Both the position numbers and the translations under genes were made by a program. Of a stretch of DNA of 64,000 bases, positions 8,393 to 17,224 are shown piece by piece; position 1 is the stretch's first letter, and each line of letters starts with the position of its first letter. Source of the stretch: UBA2334 sp964396895 (GTDB taxonomy: Bacteria; Pseudomonadota; Gammaproteobacteria; Burkholderiales; Burkholderiaceae_C); NCBI GenBank assembly GCA_964396895.1, contig CAYNGJ010000006.1, forward strand, positions 1 to 64,000, in the 5' to 3' direction. The notes below the pieces were generated by a model. It did not search any database. It was not told the DNA's origin and was given only the letters and a program-made list of their open reading frames with translations.

Positions 8393-8944
8393 ATGGAATC
8401 ATTTCACGGCACCACCATCGTTTGCGTCCGGCGCCAGACGCCGCAGGGCATGCAGGTCGCCATTGGCGGCGACGGCCAGGTCACGCTGGGCAACATCGTG
8501 GTCAAGGGCACGGCCCGCAAGGTGCGCAAACTCCACCGCGACCAGGTGCTGGCCGGTTTTGCCGGTGCCACGGCCGATGCCTTCACCCTGTTCGAGCGTT
8601 TCGAGGCCAAGCTGGAAAAACACCAGGGCAACTTGGTTCGCTCGGCCATTGAGCTGACCCGCGACTGGCGCACCGACCGCGTGCTGCGCCGCCTGGAGGC
8701 CATGCTGGCCGTGGCCGACCACACCGCTTCTCTCATCATCACCGGCAACGGCGATGTGCTGGAGCCCGAGCACGGCATTGTGGCCATTGGCTCCGGTGGC
8801 GCCTACGCCCAGGCCGCGGCCAAGGCGCTGGTGGATCACACCGACCTCAGCGCCGAGCAGATTGTGCGCAGCAGCCTGGCCATTGCCGGGGAGCTGTGCA
8901 TCTACACCAACATGAACCACACGGTCGAAGTACTGAACCCATGA
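8393..8944 (+). CDS. hslV: ATP-dependent protease subunit HslV (ClpQ)
   Basis: A 183-residue proteasome-like peptidase that forms a double hexamer capped by HslU. The N-terminal threonine nucleophile is exposed after removal of MESFHG, giving TTIVCVRR. Other family signatures are AIGGDGQVTLG, GFAGATADAFTLFERFEAKLE, and AIGSGGAYAQAAAKAL. Length is usual. The stop overlaps the hslU start (ATGA), so both subunits are translationally coupled. No clear heat-shock promoter was identified in the 100 bases upstream. Confidence 0.97.
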   Translation: MESFHGTTIVCVRRQTPQGMQVAIGGDGQVTLGNIVVKGTARKVRKLHRDQVLAGFAGATADAFTLFERFEAKLEKHQGNLVRSAIELTRDWRTDRVLRRLEAMLAVADHTASLIITGNGDVLEPEHGIVAIGSGGAYAQAAAKALVDHTDLSAEQIVRSSLAIAGELCIYTNMNHTVEVLNP

Positions 8945-10278
8945 GCCAACTGACCCCCCAAGACATCGTGGCCGAGCTGGATCGGCACATCATCGGCCAA
9001 CCGGCTGCCAAGCGTGCCGTGGCCATTGCCTTGCGCAACCGCTGGCGGCGTCAGCAGGTGGCGGGTTCGCTGCGCTCCGAAATCACCCCCAAGAACATCC
9101 TCATGATCGGTCCCACCGGGGTGGGCAAGACCGAAATCGCCCGCCGCCTGGCCCAGCTGGCCGACGCCCCGTTCATCAAGGTCGAGGCCACCAAGTTCAC
9201 CGAGGTGGGTTACGTGGGCAAGGACGTGGATGCCATCATCCGCGACCTGGTGGACATGGCTGTGAAGCAGACCCGTGAGGCCGCCATCGCCGGTCTGCGT
9301 TCGCGGGCGGAAGACGCCGCCGAGGACCGCATCCTCGACGTGTTGCTGCCCCCGGCCCGCACCGAGTTGAGCACGGGACCGTTGCATGAACCCACACCCG
9401 ACAGCACGGCCCGTCAGGTGTTTCGCAAGAAACTGCGCGAGGGCGCACTGGACGACAAGGAGATCGAGGTGGACCTGGCCGACGCCAAGCCACAGCTCGA
9501 AATCATGGGCCCTGCGGGCATGGAGGACATGGCCGAGCAGCTCAAAGGCATGTTCTCGCAGCTGGGGCAGGGACGACGCAAGACCCGTCGGCTGAAAATT
9601 GCCGAAGCCCTCAAGCTGTTGACCGATGAAGAAGCCGCCAAACTGGTCAACGAAGATGACATCAAGCAGCAGGCCCTGACCAATGCCGAGCAAAACGGCA
9701 TTGTGTTTCTGGACGAGATCGACAAGGTCACCTCGCGCAGCGAGGGACAGTCGGGCGAGGTGTCCCGCCAGGGCGTGCAGCGCGACCTGCTGCCGCTGGT
9801 GGAGGGCACCACCGTGTCCACCAAATACGGCATGGTCAAAACCGACCACATCCTGTTCATCGCCAGCGGGGCGTTCCACCTGTCCAAGCCCAGCGACCTG
9901 ATCCCGGAATTGCAGGGACGCTTTCCCATTCGCGTGGAGTTGCAGTCGCTGTCGGTGGCGGACTTCGAGGCCATCCTCACCCAGACCCACGCCAGCCTGG
10001 TCAAGCAGTACGAGGCCTTGTTGGCCACTGAGGGCGTGACGCTGGACTTTTCCCCCGAAGCCATCCACCGGCTGGCCCAGTTGGCCTGCGACGTGAACGA
10101 GCGCACCGAAAACATCGGTGCGCGGCGCCTGTCCACCGTGATGGAGCGCCTGCTCGACGAGGTGAGCTTCGACGCCGCTCAATTGGCTGGGCAAACCATC
10201 CGCATCGACGCGGCCTACGTCAATGCCCGCCTGGCGGAGCTGAGCCAGGATGAGGATTTGTCCCGTTTCATTCTGTGA
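8941..10278 (+). CDS. hslU: ATP-dependent protease ATPase subunit HslU (ClpY)
   Basis: A 445-residue AAA+ unfoldase for HslV. The Walker A motif is GPTGVGKT (57-64), the Walker B motif VFLDEID is near 255-261, the intermediate (I) domain spans ~110-240, and the sensor-2 arginine lies in NIGARRLSTVMERLL. The C-terminal peptide ends in DEDLSRFIL, which inserts into HslV pockets. Its ATG overlaps the hslV stop. The final codons abut a copy of the dispersed repeat. Confidence 0.97.
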   Translation: MSQLTPQDIVAELDRHIIGQPAAKRAVAIALRNRWRRQQVAGSLRSEITPKNILMIGPTGVGKTEIARRLAQLADAPFIKVEATKFTEVGYVGKDVDAIIRDLVDMAVKQTREAAIAGLRSRAEDAAEDRILDVLLPPARTELSTGPLHEPTPDSTARQVFRKKLREGALDDKEIEVDLADAKPQLEIMGPAGMEDMAEQLKGMFSQLGQGRRKTRRLKIAEALKLLTDEEAAKLVNEDDIKQQALTNAEQNGIVFLDEIDKVTSRSEGQSGEVSRQGVQRDLLPLVEGTTVSTKYGMVKTDHILFIASGAFHLSKPSDLIPELQGRFPIRVELQSLSVADFEAILTQTHASLVKQYEALLATEGVTLDFSPEAIHRLAQLACDVNERTENIGARRLSTVMERLLDEVSFDAAQLAGQTIRIDAAYVNARLAELSQDEDLSRFIL

Positions 10279-10324
10279 AAATATAGCTGACAAGTCATGC
10301 CTGATGAGCGATAGATCCTGATTT
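10277..10324 (-). repeat. 48-bp dispersed repeat, copy 2 (3' end of hslU)
   Basis: On the minus strand this copy reads ATCTATCGCT at positions 9-18 and TTGTCAGCTAT at 32-42, gap-free with the others. It begins within the hslU stop codon, placing it at the 3' end of the hslVU unit. Confidence 0.75.
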
Positions 10325-10600
10325 CGCTCAATATTCGGGTGCATCAGGCGCCCGGTGCCGCTGCGGAGACGCTCCCCTGGGGCGCGTCCTCCACAGGGCC
10401 ATGCGGTCGTGACATTTCACACACCGGCACCGTTCCACACCCCCCGCCATCCAGCCTGAAGCTTCACATTCAGAGCTCCAGCTAAGTGCTTAATTTCAAA
10501 CGATTTTATCGTTTGATTTTCTCTCGAACATGCTCTAAGTCTTTGATTCCATTGAAATTTCTTCCGCCCAACACTTGGGTTGCCGTGCATTTCCTGATAA
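10325..10600 (+). promoter_or_regulatory. Intergenic region upstream of mraZ, with a 9-bp inverted repeat
   Basis: The 376 bases between hslU and mraZ hold no gene I can support. Besides the repeat copy at the left end, TCAAACGAT (10496-10504) and ATCGTTTGA (10508-10516) form a perfect inverted repeat with a TTT loop, followed by TTTT. This could be a weak terminator for hslVU or an operator. TGATAA (10595-10600) directly before the MraZ repeats is a candidate -10 element for the mra promoter, though no strong -35 is apparent. Confidence 0.45.
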
Positions 10601-10650
10601 AGTGGGAAAAAGTGCAATTAAGTGGTGAAAAGTGTTTTGGGTGGGGTAAA
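10601..10650 (+). promoter_or_regulatory. MraZ-box array, five repeats at 10-bp spacing
   Basis: AGTG occurs at exactly 10601, 10611, 10621 and 10631, and GGTG at 10640 continues the series. The units are AGTGGGAAAA, AGTGCAATTA, AGTGGTGAAA, AGTGTTTTGG and GTGGGGTAAA. MraZ is known to bind direct repeats with a TGGG/GTGG core in one helical phase upstream of its own gene and repress the dcw cluster. The array lies immediately before the mraZ start and overlaps the likely transcription start and ribosome-binding region. Confidence 0.8.
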
Positions 10651-10654
10651 TCTG

Positions 10655-11083
10655 GTGTTCCAAGGTGCTTCGTGTCTCAGTCTGGATGTGAAGGGGCGGC
10701 TCTCTGTGCCGACCCGGCACCGTGACGTGCTCAGCGCCACCGCCAGCAGCCAGCTCACCATCACCAAGCACCCGCACGGCTGCCTCATGGTGTTTCCGCG
10801 CCCCGAGTGGGAAAAATTCCGTGACCGCATCGCGGCCCTGCCCATGCAGGCCCAGTGGTGGAAGCGCATTTTTTTGGGCAACGCCATGGACGTGGAGATG
10901 GACGGCAGTGGCCGCGTGCTCATTTCGCCTGAGTTGCGCACGGCCGCTGGCATCCAGAAAGACGCTGTCCTGCTGGGCATGGGGGGCTATTTCGAGCTGT
11001 GGGATGCCGCCACCTACGCCGCCCAGGAGGCCGAGGCCATGAAGGGCGATATGCCCGATGTCTTCAAGGACTTCTCTTTTTAA
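10655..11083 (+). CDS. mraZ: Transcriptional regulator MraZ
   Basis: A 142-residue protein with two SpoVT/AbrB-like swapped-hairpin domains (LSLDVKGRLSVPTRHRD near 7-23 and VEMDGSGRVLISPELR near 80-95). MraZ forms ring-shaped oligomers that bind repeats upstream of itself and control the dcw genes. I start at GTG 10655 because the family begins xFQGASxLSLDxKGR; the GTGGGG 10 bases upstream serves as the likely RBS and is also the last MraZ box unit. First gene of the dcw cluster. Confidence 0.95.
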   Translation: MFQGASCLSLDVKGRLSVPTRHRDVLSATASSQLTITKHPHGCLMVFPRPEWEKFRDRIAALPMQAQWWKRIFLGNAMDVEMDGSGRVLISPELRTAAGIQKDAVLLGMGGYFELWDAATYAAQEAEAMKGDMPDVFKDFSF

Positions 11084-11091
11084 GGACTGCA

Positions 11092-12009
11092 GTGCAAGAC
11101 GTGTGGACCCATCACACCGTCCTGTTGAACGAAGCGGTCGATGCCCTTTCTGTTCAGCCTGATGGTCACTACATTGATGCCACTTTTGGCCGCGGTGGCC
11201 ACTCGCGCCTCATCCTGTCTCGGTTGGGGCCGACTGGCGGCCTGACCGTGTTTGACAAAGACCCACAGGCCATCGCCTCGGCCCAATCGCTGGGGGATGC
11301 CCGGCTGAGCTGGCGCCACGAGGGTTTTGCGCACCTGGTGGACCTGCCGCCTGCCAGCGCCGACGGCCTGCTGATGGACCTGGGTGTCAGTTCGCCCCAG
11401 ATCGACGACCCGCAACGCGGCTTTTCCTTTCGCCACGATGGCCCCCTGGACATGCGCATGGACCCCACCCGGGGCCAGAGCGTGGCGCAGTGGCTGGAGA
11501 CGGCAGACATTCCAACCCTGGCGGAGGTGATACGTGAATACGGCGAAGAACGGTTTGCTCAACCGATTGCAAAGGCGATTGATCGTCGCCGACAGGAACG
11601 GGGCTTTGTTCGAACCACCGCTGAACTGGCCGAAATCGTGGCTGGCGCGGTCAAAACCCGCGAGCCGGGCAAGGACCCTGCAACGCGCACATTTCAGGCT
11701 TTTCGGATTTTCATCAACGCCGAACTTGAAGAGCTGCAACAAGCGCTAGAGGCGTCGTTGCGCGTCTTGCGCCCGGGCGGTCGGCTGGTGGTCATCAGCT
11801 TTCACTCGCTGGAAGACCGCATCGTCAAGCAGTTCATGGCCAAGCATGCGCGCGAGGTGGTGGACCGCCGGGTGCCTTTTGCCGCGCCAGCGGCGTTGCG
11901 TTTGCAGTTGCTGGGGCGCACCATGCCCAGCGCCGAAGAGGTGCAGGTCAACCCCCGCGCCCGCAGCGCAGTGATGCGCGTGGCCCAACGCACCCAGGTG
12001 CCAGCGTGA
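11092..12009 (+). CDS. rsmH: 16S rRNA (cytosine1402-N4)-methyltransferase RsmH
   Basis: A 305-residue SAM-dependent methyltransferase (formerly MraW) that modifies C1402 in the ribosomal P site. Visible family motifs are YIDATFGRGGHSRLIL (SAM motif I), LLMDLGVSSPQIDD, RGFSFRHDGPLDMRMDP, TFQAFRIFINAELEEL and VVISFHSLEDRIVKQF. Start is GTG 11092, eight bases after the mraZ stop, giving the conserved HHTVLLNEAVDAL near the N-terminus. Length is usual. Confidence 0.97.
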   Translation: MQDVWTHHTVLLNEAVDALSVQPDGHYIDATFGRGGHSRLILSRLGPTGGLTVFDKDPQAIASAQSLGDARLSWRHEGFAHLVDLPPASADGLLMDLGVSSPQIDDPQRGFSFRHDGPLDMRMDPTRGQSVAQWLETADIPTLAEVIREYGEERFAQPIAKAIDRRRQERGFVRTTAELAEIVAGAVKTREPGKDPATRTFQAFRIFINAELEELQQALEASLRVLRPGGRLVVISFHSLEDRIVKQFMAKHAREVVDRRVPFAAPAALRLQLLGRTMPSAEEVQVNPRARSAVMRVAQRTQVPA

Positions 12010-12022
12010 GGGACTGGCAGGC

Positions 12023-12418
12023 ATGATCAGGCTCAACCTCATGTTGCTGCTGGGGGTGCTGCTGAGCGCGTTCTATCTGGTGCACACCCAGTACGAGTCC
12101 CGTCGCCTGTACACCCAGTTGGACCGCGCCCATGGCCAAACCCGGCGGCTGGAGGCTGAGCACGAGCAGTTGGTGGTGCAAAAGCGCGCACAAGCCACGT
12201 CGGCGCGCGTTCAGCAACTGGCCGCCAGCCGCCTGAACATGCGCCCGGCCAACCCCGCCATCACCTACTACGTGAGCGACGCGTCGGCCGTGGCTGCCGG
12301 CGCAGTGTCCACCGGGCAAGGTCAAACCAGCGTCGGCGTGCTGACGCAACTGGACGCGCCGTTGGTGCCGGGCACGGTCCAGGCCGTGCCGTCCAAAGAC
12401 GGGGTGCGCCGACCATGA
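12023..12418 (+). CDS. ftsL: Cell division protein FtsL
   Basis: A 131-residue bitopic membrane protein: a short N-terminus, one membrane span (~5-22, LNLMLLLGVLLSAFYLV), then a periplasmic coiled coil (~25-75, with the heptad-like LYTQLDRAHGQTRRLEAE). FtsL forms a complex with FtsQ and FtsB that activates FtsWI at the septum. The C-terminal ~35 residues are low-complexity and extend past the usual core. It overlaps ftsI by four bases (ATGA). Confidence 0.93.
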   Translation: MIRLNLMLLLGVLLSAFYLVHTQYESRRLYTQLDRAHGQTRRLEAEHEQLVVQKRAQATSARVQQLAASRLNMRPANPAITYYVSDASAVAAGAVSTGQGQTSVGVLTQLDAPLVPGTVQAVPSKDGVRRP

Positions 12419-14148
12419 CGCGCAGCATCGCCTACCACGCCAGCCCATTGCTGGCCAGCAAAACGCCCATCTGGCGCAGCAAGTTCATTGTGGCGGCGCT
12501 GGGCTTGGCTTTTGTGGGGCTGGGCGCGCGCGCCGCATATGTGCAGGTGGTGGGCAACGATTTTTTCCAACGCCAAGGTGAGGTGCGGTTTGCCCGTACC
12601 CTGGAACTGCCCGCCAACCGAGGGCGGGTGTTGGACCGCAACGGCCTCATTCTGGCTTCCAGTGTGGCCGCACAGAGCATCTGGGCCATTCCAGAAGACG
12701 TGGACAAAAGCCACCCGCGCCTGGCCGATGCGGCCAAGTTGCTGGACATCAAGCTGGCTGACCTGAAAAAGCGCTTGTCGGACGAAGACAAAACCTTCGT
12801 CTGGGTCAAGCGTCAGGTGGACGAGCCCGTGGCCAAAGAGGTGGAGGCACTGGGCATCAAGGGCATCTACCTGCGCAAGGACTACAAGCGCCAGTATCCC
12901 GAGGGCGAGGCGGCGGCCCATGTGGTGGGCTTCACCAACGTGGAGGACGTGGGCCAGGAAGGTGTGGAGCTGGCATTCAACAAGCAGTTGTCGGGCACGC
13001 CTGGGTCGCGCCGGGTCATCAAAGACCGGCTGGGCCGCGTCATTGAAGACGTGCGCGATGCCATTCCGCCCCAGGATGGCCCGGACCTGCAGCTGTCCAT
13101 CGACAGCAAGGTACAGTTTTTTGCCCACCAGAAGCTCACCGAGGCTGTGCGCATGCACAAGGCCAAGGCAGGCAGTGTGGTGGTGATGGATGTGGTCAGC
13201 GGCGAGGTGCTCGCGCTGGCCAATTACCCCAGCTACAACCCGAATCGCCGCGAGCACCTCAGTGGTGAGCAACTGCGCAACCGGGCGCTGACCGACACGT
13301 TCGAGCCAGGCTCCACCATGAAGCCGTTCGTGGCGGCCCTGGCACTGGAGCACAAGCTGGTGCGGCCCGAAACGGTCATCCAGACCGCACCCGGTCGCCT
13401 GAGCATTGGCGGCTCCACCATCAGCGATGCACACCCCAACGGCCCACTCACGGTGAACGAGGTCATCCAAAAGTCCAGCAACGTGGGCACCGTCAAGATG
13501 GCCATGCAGTTTCAGCCGCGGGAGATGTGGGAAATGTTCCACGACATCGGCATGGGCCAAAAGCCCGATGTGCCGTTTCCGGGGGCGGTCAGCGGTCGCT
13601 TGCGTGCCCACAAGTCGTGGCGTCCGATCGAGCAGGCCACCATGAGCTACGGCTACGGCCTGTCGGCATCGCTCTACCAGTTGGCACAGGCCTACACCAT
13701 CTTTGCGCGCGACGGCGAGTTGATCATGCCCACCCTGGTGCGTCAGCCCGACCTGGCCCACGGCACGCGCGTGTTCAGCGAAAAAAATGCCCTGGCCGTG
13801 CGCCACATGCTGCACCTGGCCACCAGCAAGGGGGGCACCGCCCCCAAGGCACAAACCATGGGGTACTCGGTGGGTGGTAAAACCGGCACGGCCCACAAGC
13901 AAGAGGGTAAGGGCTACGCCGACAAAAAATACCGCAGCTTCTTCGTGGGCCTCGCACCGGTGGAGCAGCCCCGCGTGGTGGTGGCCGTGATGATCGACGA
14001 GCCCAGCAATGGCCAGTACTACGGTGGCCTGGTGGCCGCACCGGTGTTCAGTGAGACGGTGCAGCAGACCCTGCGCATCCTGGGTGTGCCGCCCGATATG
14101 AGCGTCAAACCCCAGATCGTGGTGGAAGCGGTGGAGGAGTCGTTCTGA
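12415..14148 (+). CDS. ftsI: Peptidoglycan D,D-transpeptidase FtsI (PBP3)
   Basis: A 577-residue class B penicillin-binding protein that cross-links septal peptidoglycan. It has one N-terminal membrane anchor (~22-43), a pedestal domain (ELPANRGRVLDRNG, ~65-77), and a transpeptidase domain with the SxxK motif S300-T-M-K303, the SxN motif S354-S-N356 and KTG at 489-491. All three catalytic motifs are intact. It partners FtsW, encoded downstream in the same cluster, and its stop overlaps the murE start. Confidence 0.97.
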   Translation: MTRSIAYHASPLLASKTPIWRSKFIVAALGLAFVGLGARAAYVQVVGNDFFQRQGEVRFARTLELPANRGRVLDRNGLILASSVAAQSIWAIPEDVDKSHPRLADAAKLLDIKLADLKKRLSDEDKTFVWVKRQVDEPVAKEVEALGIKGIYLRKDYKRQYPEGEAAAHVVGFTNVEDVGQEGVELAFNKQLSGTPGSRRVIKDRLGRVIEDVRDAIPPQDGPDLQLSIDSKVQFFAHQKLTEAVRMHKAKAGSVVVMDVVSGEVLALANYPSYNPNRREHLSGEQLRNRALTDTFEPGSTMKPFVAALALEHKLVRPETVIQTAPGRLSIGGSTISDAHPNGPLTVNEVIQKSSNVGTVKMAMQFQPREMWEMFHDIGMGQKPDVPFPGAVSGRLRAHKSWRPIEQATMSYGYGLSASLYQLAQAYTIFARDGELIMPTLVRQPDLAHGTRVFSEKNALAVRHMLHLATSKGGTAPKAQTMGYSVGGKTGTAHKQEGKGYADKKYRSFFVGLAPVEQPRVVVAVMIDEPSNGQYYGGLVAAPVFSETVQQTLRILGVPPDMSVKPQIVVEAVEESF

Positions 14149-15782
14149 TGCTCTCCCACACCCCCCACTCCCCCGGTCTGAAGCCCCTGCACGACCTGCC
14201 CGAGGCGCTGGCTTGGTTGCGCCAGCGGGGCGTTGCCCGCCTGCAGACCGACAGCCGCCAGGTGCAAGCGGGGGATGCCTTCATTGCTTGGCCCGGTTGG
14301 GCCACCGACGGTCGGCGTTTTGTGCCCGCAGCCTTGGACGCCGGGGCCGTCGCCTGCCTGGTGGAAGCCGATGGCTGTGCCGACGCACCGGGTCTGGCCG
14401 ATCTGCCCGGTGCCCAGCAGCCCGCCGTGGCCAGCTTGGCGGGCTTGAAGGCCGCTACCGGCGAGCTGGCAGCCGCCTTTCACGGTCACCCCAGCCGCGA
14501 GGTCAAGGTGGTGGCCATCACCGGCACCAACGGAAAAACCTCCACCGCCTGGTGGTTGGCGCAGGCGCTGGCGGCGGCGGGTCGCCCCGCGGGCATCATG
14601 GGCACGCTGGGTGTGGGCCTGCCCGGCCCCGTCCAAGACCCGCTGGCCCACCTTCAGCCCACGGGCCTGACCACCCCCGACCCCGTGACCGTGCAGCGCA
14701 CCTTGCGCCAGTGGGCCGACGCGGGGGTGCAGGCCTGCGCGGTGGAGGCCTCGTCCATCGGGCTGGTGGAGCAACGCCTCGCGGGCACCGAGCTGGCGGT
14801 GGCCGTGTTCACCAATTTCACCCAGGACCACCTCGATTTCCACGGCAGCATGGCCGACTACTGGGCCGCCAAGCAGGGCTTGTTCGACGCCCCTCGCCTG
14901 GGTGCCGCTGTGGTCAACGTGGACGACCCCCAGGGCCTTCAATTGGCCCTGGCCCTGGACAGGGAGGCCCGGTTGGACCTGTGGACCATCAGCCTGCGTC
15001 CCGACCAACACGCACGCCTGTGGGTGACCCGGCTGGCCCACACGCCCACGGGCATGCACCTGAGCGTGCGCGAGGGCGAACACACCGCCACCCTGAACCT
15101 GCCCCTGGTGGGTGACTACAACGCCACCAACGTGCTGGGGGTGGTGGCCACCCTGCGCGCGCTGGGTGTGGGTCTGCTGGACGCGGTGGCCGCTTGCCAC
15201 CAGCTGGGGCCGGTGCCGGGCCGCATGGCCACCGTCAACGCCAGCCTGGACCTGCCCGCCGACGCCACTGGCGACGCACTGGCCGCGACCCTGCCCCTGG
15301 TGCTGGTGGACTACGCCCACACGCCCGACGCCTTGCACAAAGCCCTGCAGGCTTTGCAGCCCGTGGCCGCCGCGCGAGGGGGGCAGCTGCACTGCGTGGT
15401 GGGTTGTGGCGGTGACCGCGACGCGGGCAAGCGCCCCCTGATGGCCGCCGCCGCCGAAGCCTTGTCTGACCAGCTGTGCCTGACCAGTGACAACCCCCGC
15501 AGCGAGTCGCCCCAGGCCATTTTGGACCAGATGGTGGCCGGTTTGAAGGACCCGTCGGCGGCCCGTGTGGTGGTTGACCGCGCCCCGGCCATCGCCACAC
15601 AGGTGGCGCAGGCCGCTGCGGCCGACGTGGTGCTGATCGCTGGCAAAGGCCACGAAACCACCCAGGAAGTGGCCGGGGTCAAGCAACCGTTTTCTGATCA
15701 CGCGCACGCGCTGGCCGCCTTGCAGGCCCGCGTGCACCCCATGGACCGTTCTTCTGCCCCCGCCGTGGCACCACAGGCATGA
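14148..15782 (+). CDS. murE: UDP-MurNAc-L-Ala-D-Glu:meso-DAP ligase MurE
   Basis: A 544-residue Mur ligase that adds the third residue of the stem peptide. The ATP-binding P-loop is GTNGKTST (126-133); the central domain has NFTQDHLDFHGSM; the C-terminal domain carries DNPRSESP, the motif that selects meso-diaminopimelate over lysine. It is somewhat longer than the ~495-residue E. coli enzyme, with extra Ala/Gly-rich loops. Start overlaps the ftsI stop (TGATG); the end overlaps murF. Confidence 0.97.
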   Translation: MLSHTPHSPGLKPLHDLPEALAWLRQRGVARLQTDSRQVQAGDAFIAWPGWATDGRRFVPAALDAGAVACLVEADGCADAPGLADLPGAQQPAVASLAGLKAATGELAAAFHGHPSREVKVVAITGTNGKTSTAWWLAQALAAAGRPAGIMGTLGVGLPGPVQDPLAHLQPTGLTTPDPVTVQRTLRQWADAGVQACAVEASSIGLVEQRLAGTELAVAVFTNFTQDHLDFHGSMADYWAAKQGLFDAPRLGAAVVNVDDPQGLQLALALDREARLDLWTISLRPDQHARLWVTRLAHTPTGMHLSVREGEHTATLNLPLVGDYNATNVLGVVATLRALGVGLLDAVAACHQLGPVPGRMATVNASLDLPADATGDALAATLPLVLVDYAHTPDALHKALQALQPVAAARGGQLHCVVGCGGDRDAGKRPLMAAAAEALSDQLCLTSDNPRSESPQAILDQMVAGLKDPSAARVVVDRAPAIATQVAQAAAADVVLIAGKGHETTQEVAGVKQPFSDHAHALAALQARVHPMDRSSAPAVAPQA

Positions 15783-17224
15783 CCAGCCCTTCTTTCAATG
15801 ACCTGTTGCCGCGTCTGACGGGTGCCCGCACCGTGGGCGAGCCCCTGTCCACCATCACGCGGGTCCACACCGACAGCCGCAGCCTGCTGCCGGGCGACCT
15901 GTTCGTGGCCTTGCGCGGTGACCATTTCGATGCCCACCAGTTCCTGCCCCAGGCCACCGCGGCCGGTGCCGTGGCTGCCCTGGCGCAGCAAGGCCTGGCC
16001 GAAGCCGGTCTGCCGGGCGTTGAGGTGCCCGACAGCCGCCGGGCGCTGGGTGAGCTGGCCACGCTGTGGCGCGCACAGTTCCAGTTGCCGTTGATCGCCG
16101 TGACCGGCAGCAACGGCAAAACCACCGTCACCCAGATGCTGGCCAGCATCCTGCGCGCCGCTGTGGGCGGAGAGGGCGACGATGCCCTGGCCACCCAGGG
16201 CAACCTGAACAACGACATCGGTGTGCCGCAAACCCTGCTGCGCCTGCGTCCCCACCACCAGCTGGCGGTGGTGGAACTGGGCATGAACCACCCGGGCGAA
16301 ATCGAGGTGCTGGCCGCCATGGCGCAGCCCACGGTGGCCCTGGTCAACAACGCCCAGCGCGAACACCAGGAGTTCATGGGCACTGTGGAGGCCGTGGCGC
16401 GCGAAAACGGCATGGCCATTGCGGCCTTGCCCGTCGACGGCATGGCCGTGTTCCCCTGCGACGACGCCTATACCTCGGTGTGGCAGGCGCAGGCGGGTGA
16501 GCGCCGCACCCTCACCTTCAGCGACAGCGACCCGGCCGCCGACGTCAAGGCCCAGGCCCAGTGGCTGGGGCTGGCCTGGCAGGTGCAAGTGCACACCCCG
16601 CTGGGGCAGGCCGAGTTCCAGCTGCGGCTGGCGGGCCGGCACAACGTGCGCAACGCCCTGGCCGCCTGTGCCTGCGCCCTGGCCGCCGGTGTCTCTCTGG
16701 CCGCGGTGGTGAAAGGGCTGGAGGCGTTTGAGGCCGTACAGGGGCGTTCGCGTGCCTTTGCTTTGCGGGCACCGGGCGGTGACCTCACCGTGGTGGACGA
16801 CAGCTACAACGCCAATCCCGACTCGGTGCTGGCCGCCATCAATGTGCTGGCCGGTTTGCCTCAGCCGCGCACCCTGGTGCTGGGCGACATGGGCGAGGTG
16901 GGCGACCAAGCCCTGGCGTTTCACACCGAAGTGTTGCGCCACGCCCTGGACAGCGGCCTGGACACGGTGTTGTGCACCGGCTCACACATGGCCGACGCGC
17001 TGGGTGAACTGCGCCGCGACCTGCCCCAGGCCGCCCGCATCCGCCACGCCCCCGACATGGCCGCGCTCATGCTGCTGGCCTTGGGTGCTGCCGCTGCGGG
17101 TGGCAGCACGCTGGTCAAAGGCTCGCGCTTCATGAAGATGGAGCGTGTGGTGCAAGCCCTGCAATTGGCCTGGGGCGAACACGCCCCTGCCGCACACCCC
17201 GACAGGAGCGCCCATGCTCATTAA
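15779..17224 (+). CDS. murF: UDP-MurNAc-tripeptide:D-Ala-D-Ala ligase MurF
   Basis: A 481-residue Mur ligase that adds the D-Ala-D-Ala dipeptide made by Ddl. Motifs are TDSRSLLPGDLFVALRG in the N-terminal UDP-binding domain, GSNGKTT (110-116), the ATP-site NNAQREHQEFMG, and DDSYNANPDS in the C-terminal domain. Starts inside the murE stop (ATGA) and overlaps mraY by 11 bases. Confidence 0.97.
   Translation: MTSPSFNDLLPRLTGARTVGEPLSTITRVHTDSRSLLPGDLFVALRGDHFDAHQFLPQATAAGAVAALAQQGLAEAGLPGVEVPDSRRALGELATLWRAQFQLPLIAVTGSNGKTTVTQMLASILRAAVGGEGDDALATQGNLNNDIGVPQTLLRLRPHHQLAVVELGMNHPGEIEVLAAMAQPTVALVNNAQREHQEFMGTVEAVARENGMAIAALPVDGMAVFPCDDAYTSVWQAQAGERRTLTFSDSDPAADVKAQAQWLGLAWQVQVHTPLGQAEFQLRLAGRHNVRNALAACACALAAGVSLAAVVKGLEAFEAVQGRSRAFALRAPGGDLTVVDDSYNANPDSVLAAINVLAGLPQPRTLVLGDMGEVGDQALAFHTEVLRHALDSGLDTVLCTGSHMADALGELRRDLPQAARIRHAPDMAALMLLALGAAAAGGSTLVKGSRFMKMERVVQALQLAWGEHAPAAHPDRSAHAH

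Noticed and set aside
11690..11760. CAAGCGCTAGAGG in rsmH, identical to the repeat core
   Set aside because: The rest does not align, and the encoded residues (ELEELQQALEAS) match the ordinary RsmH family sequence, so this is probably chance.
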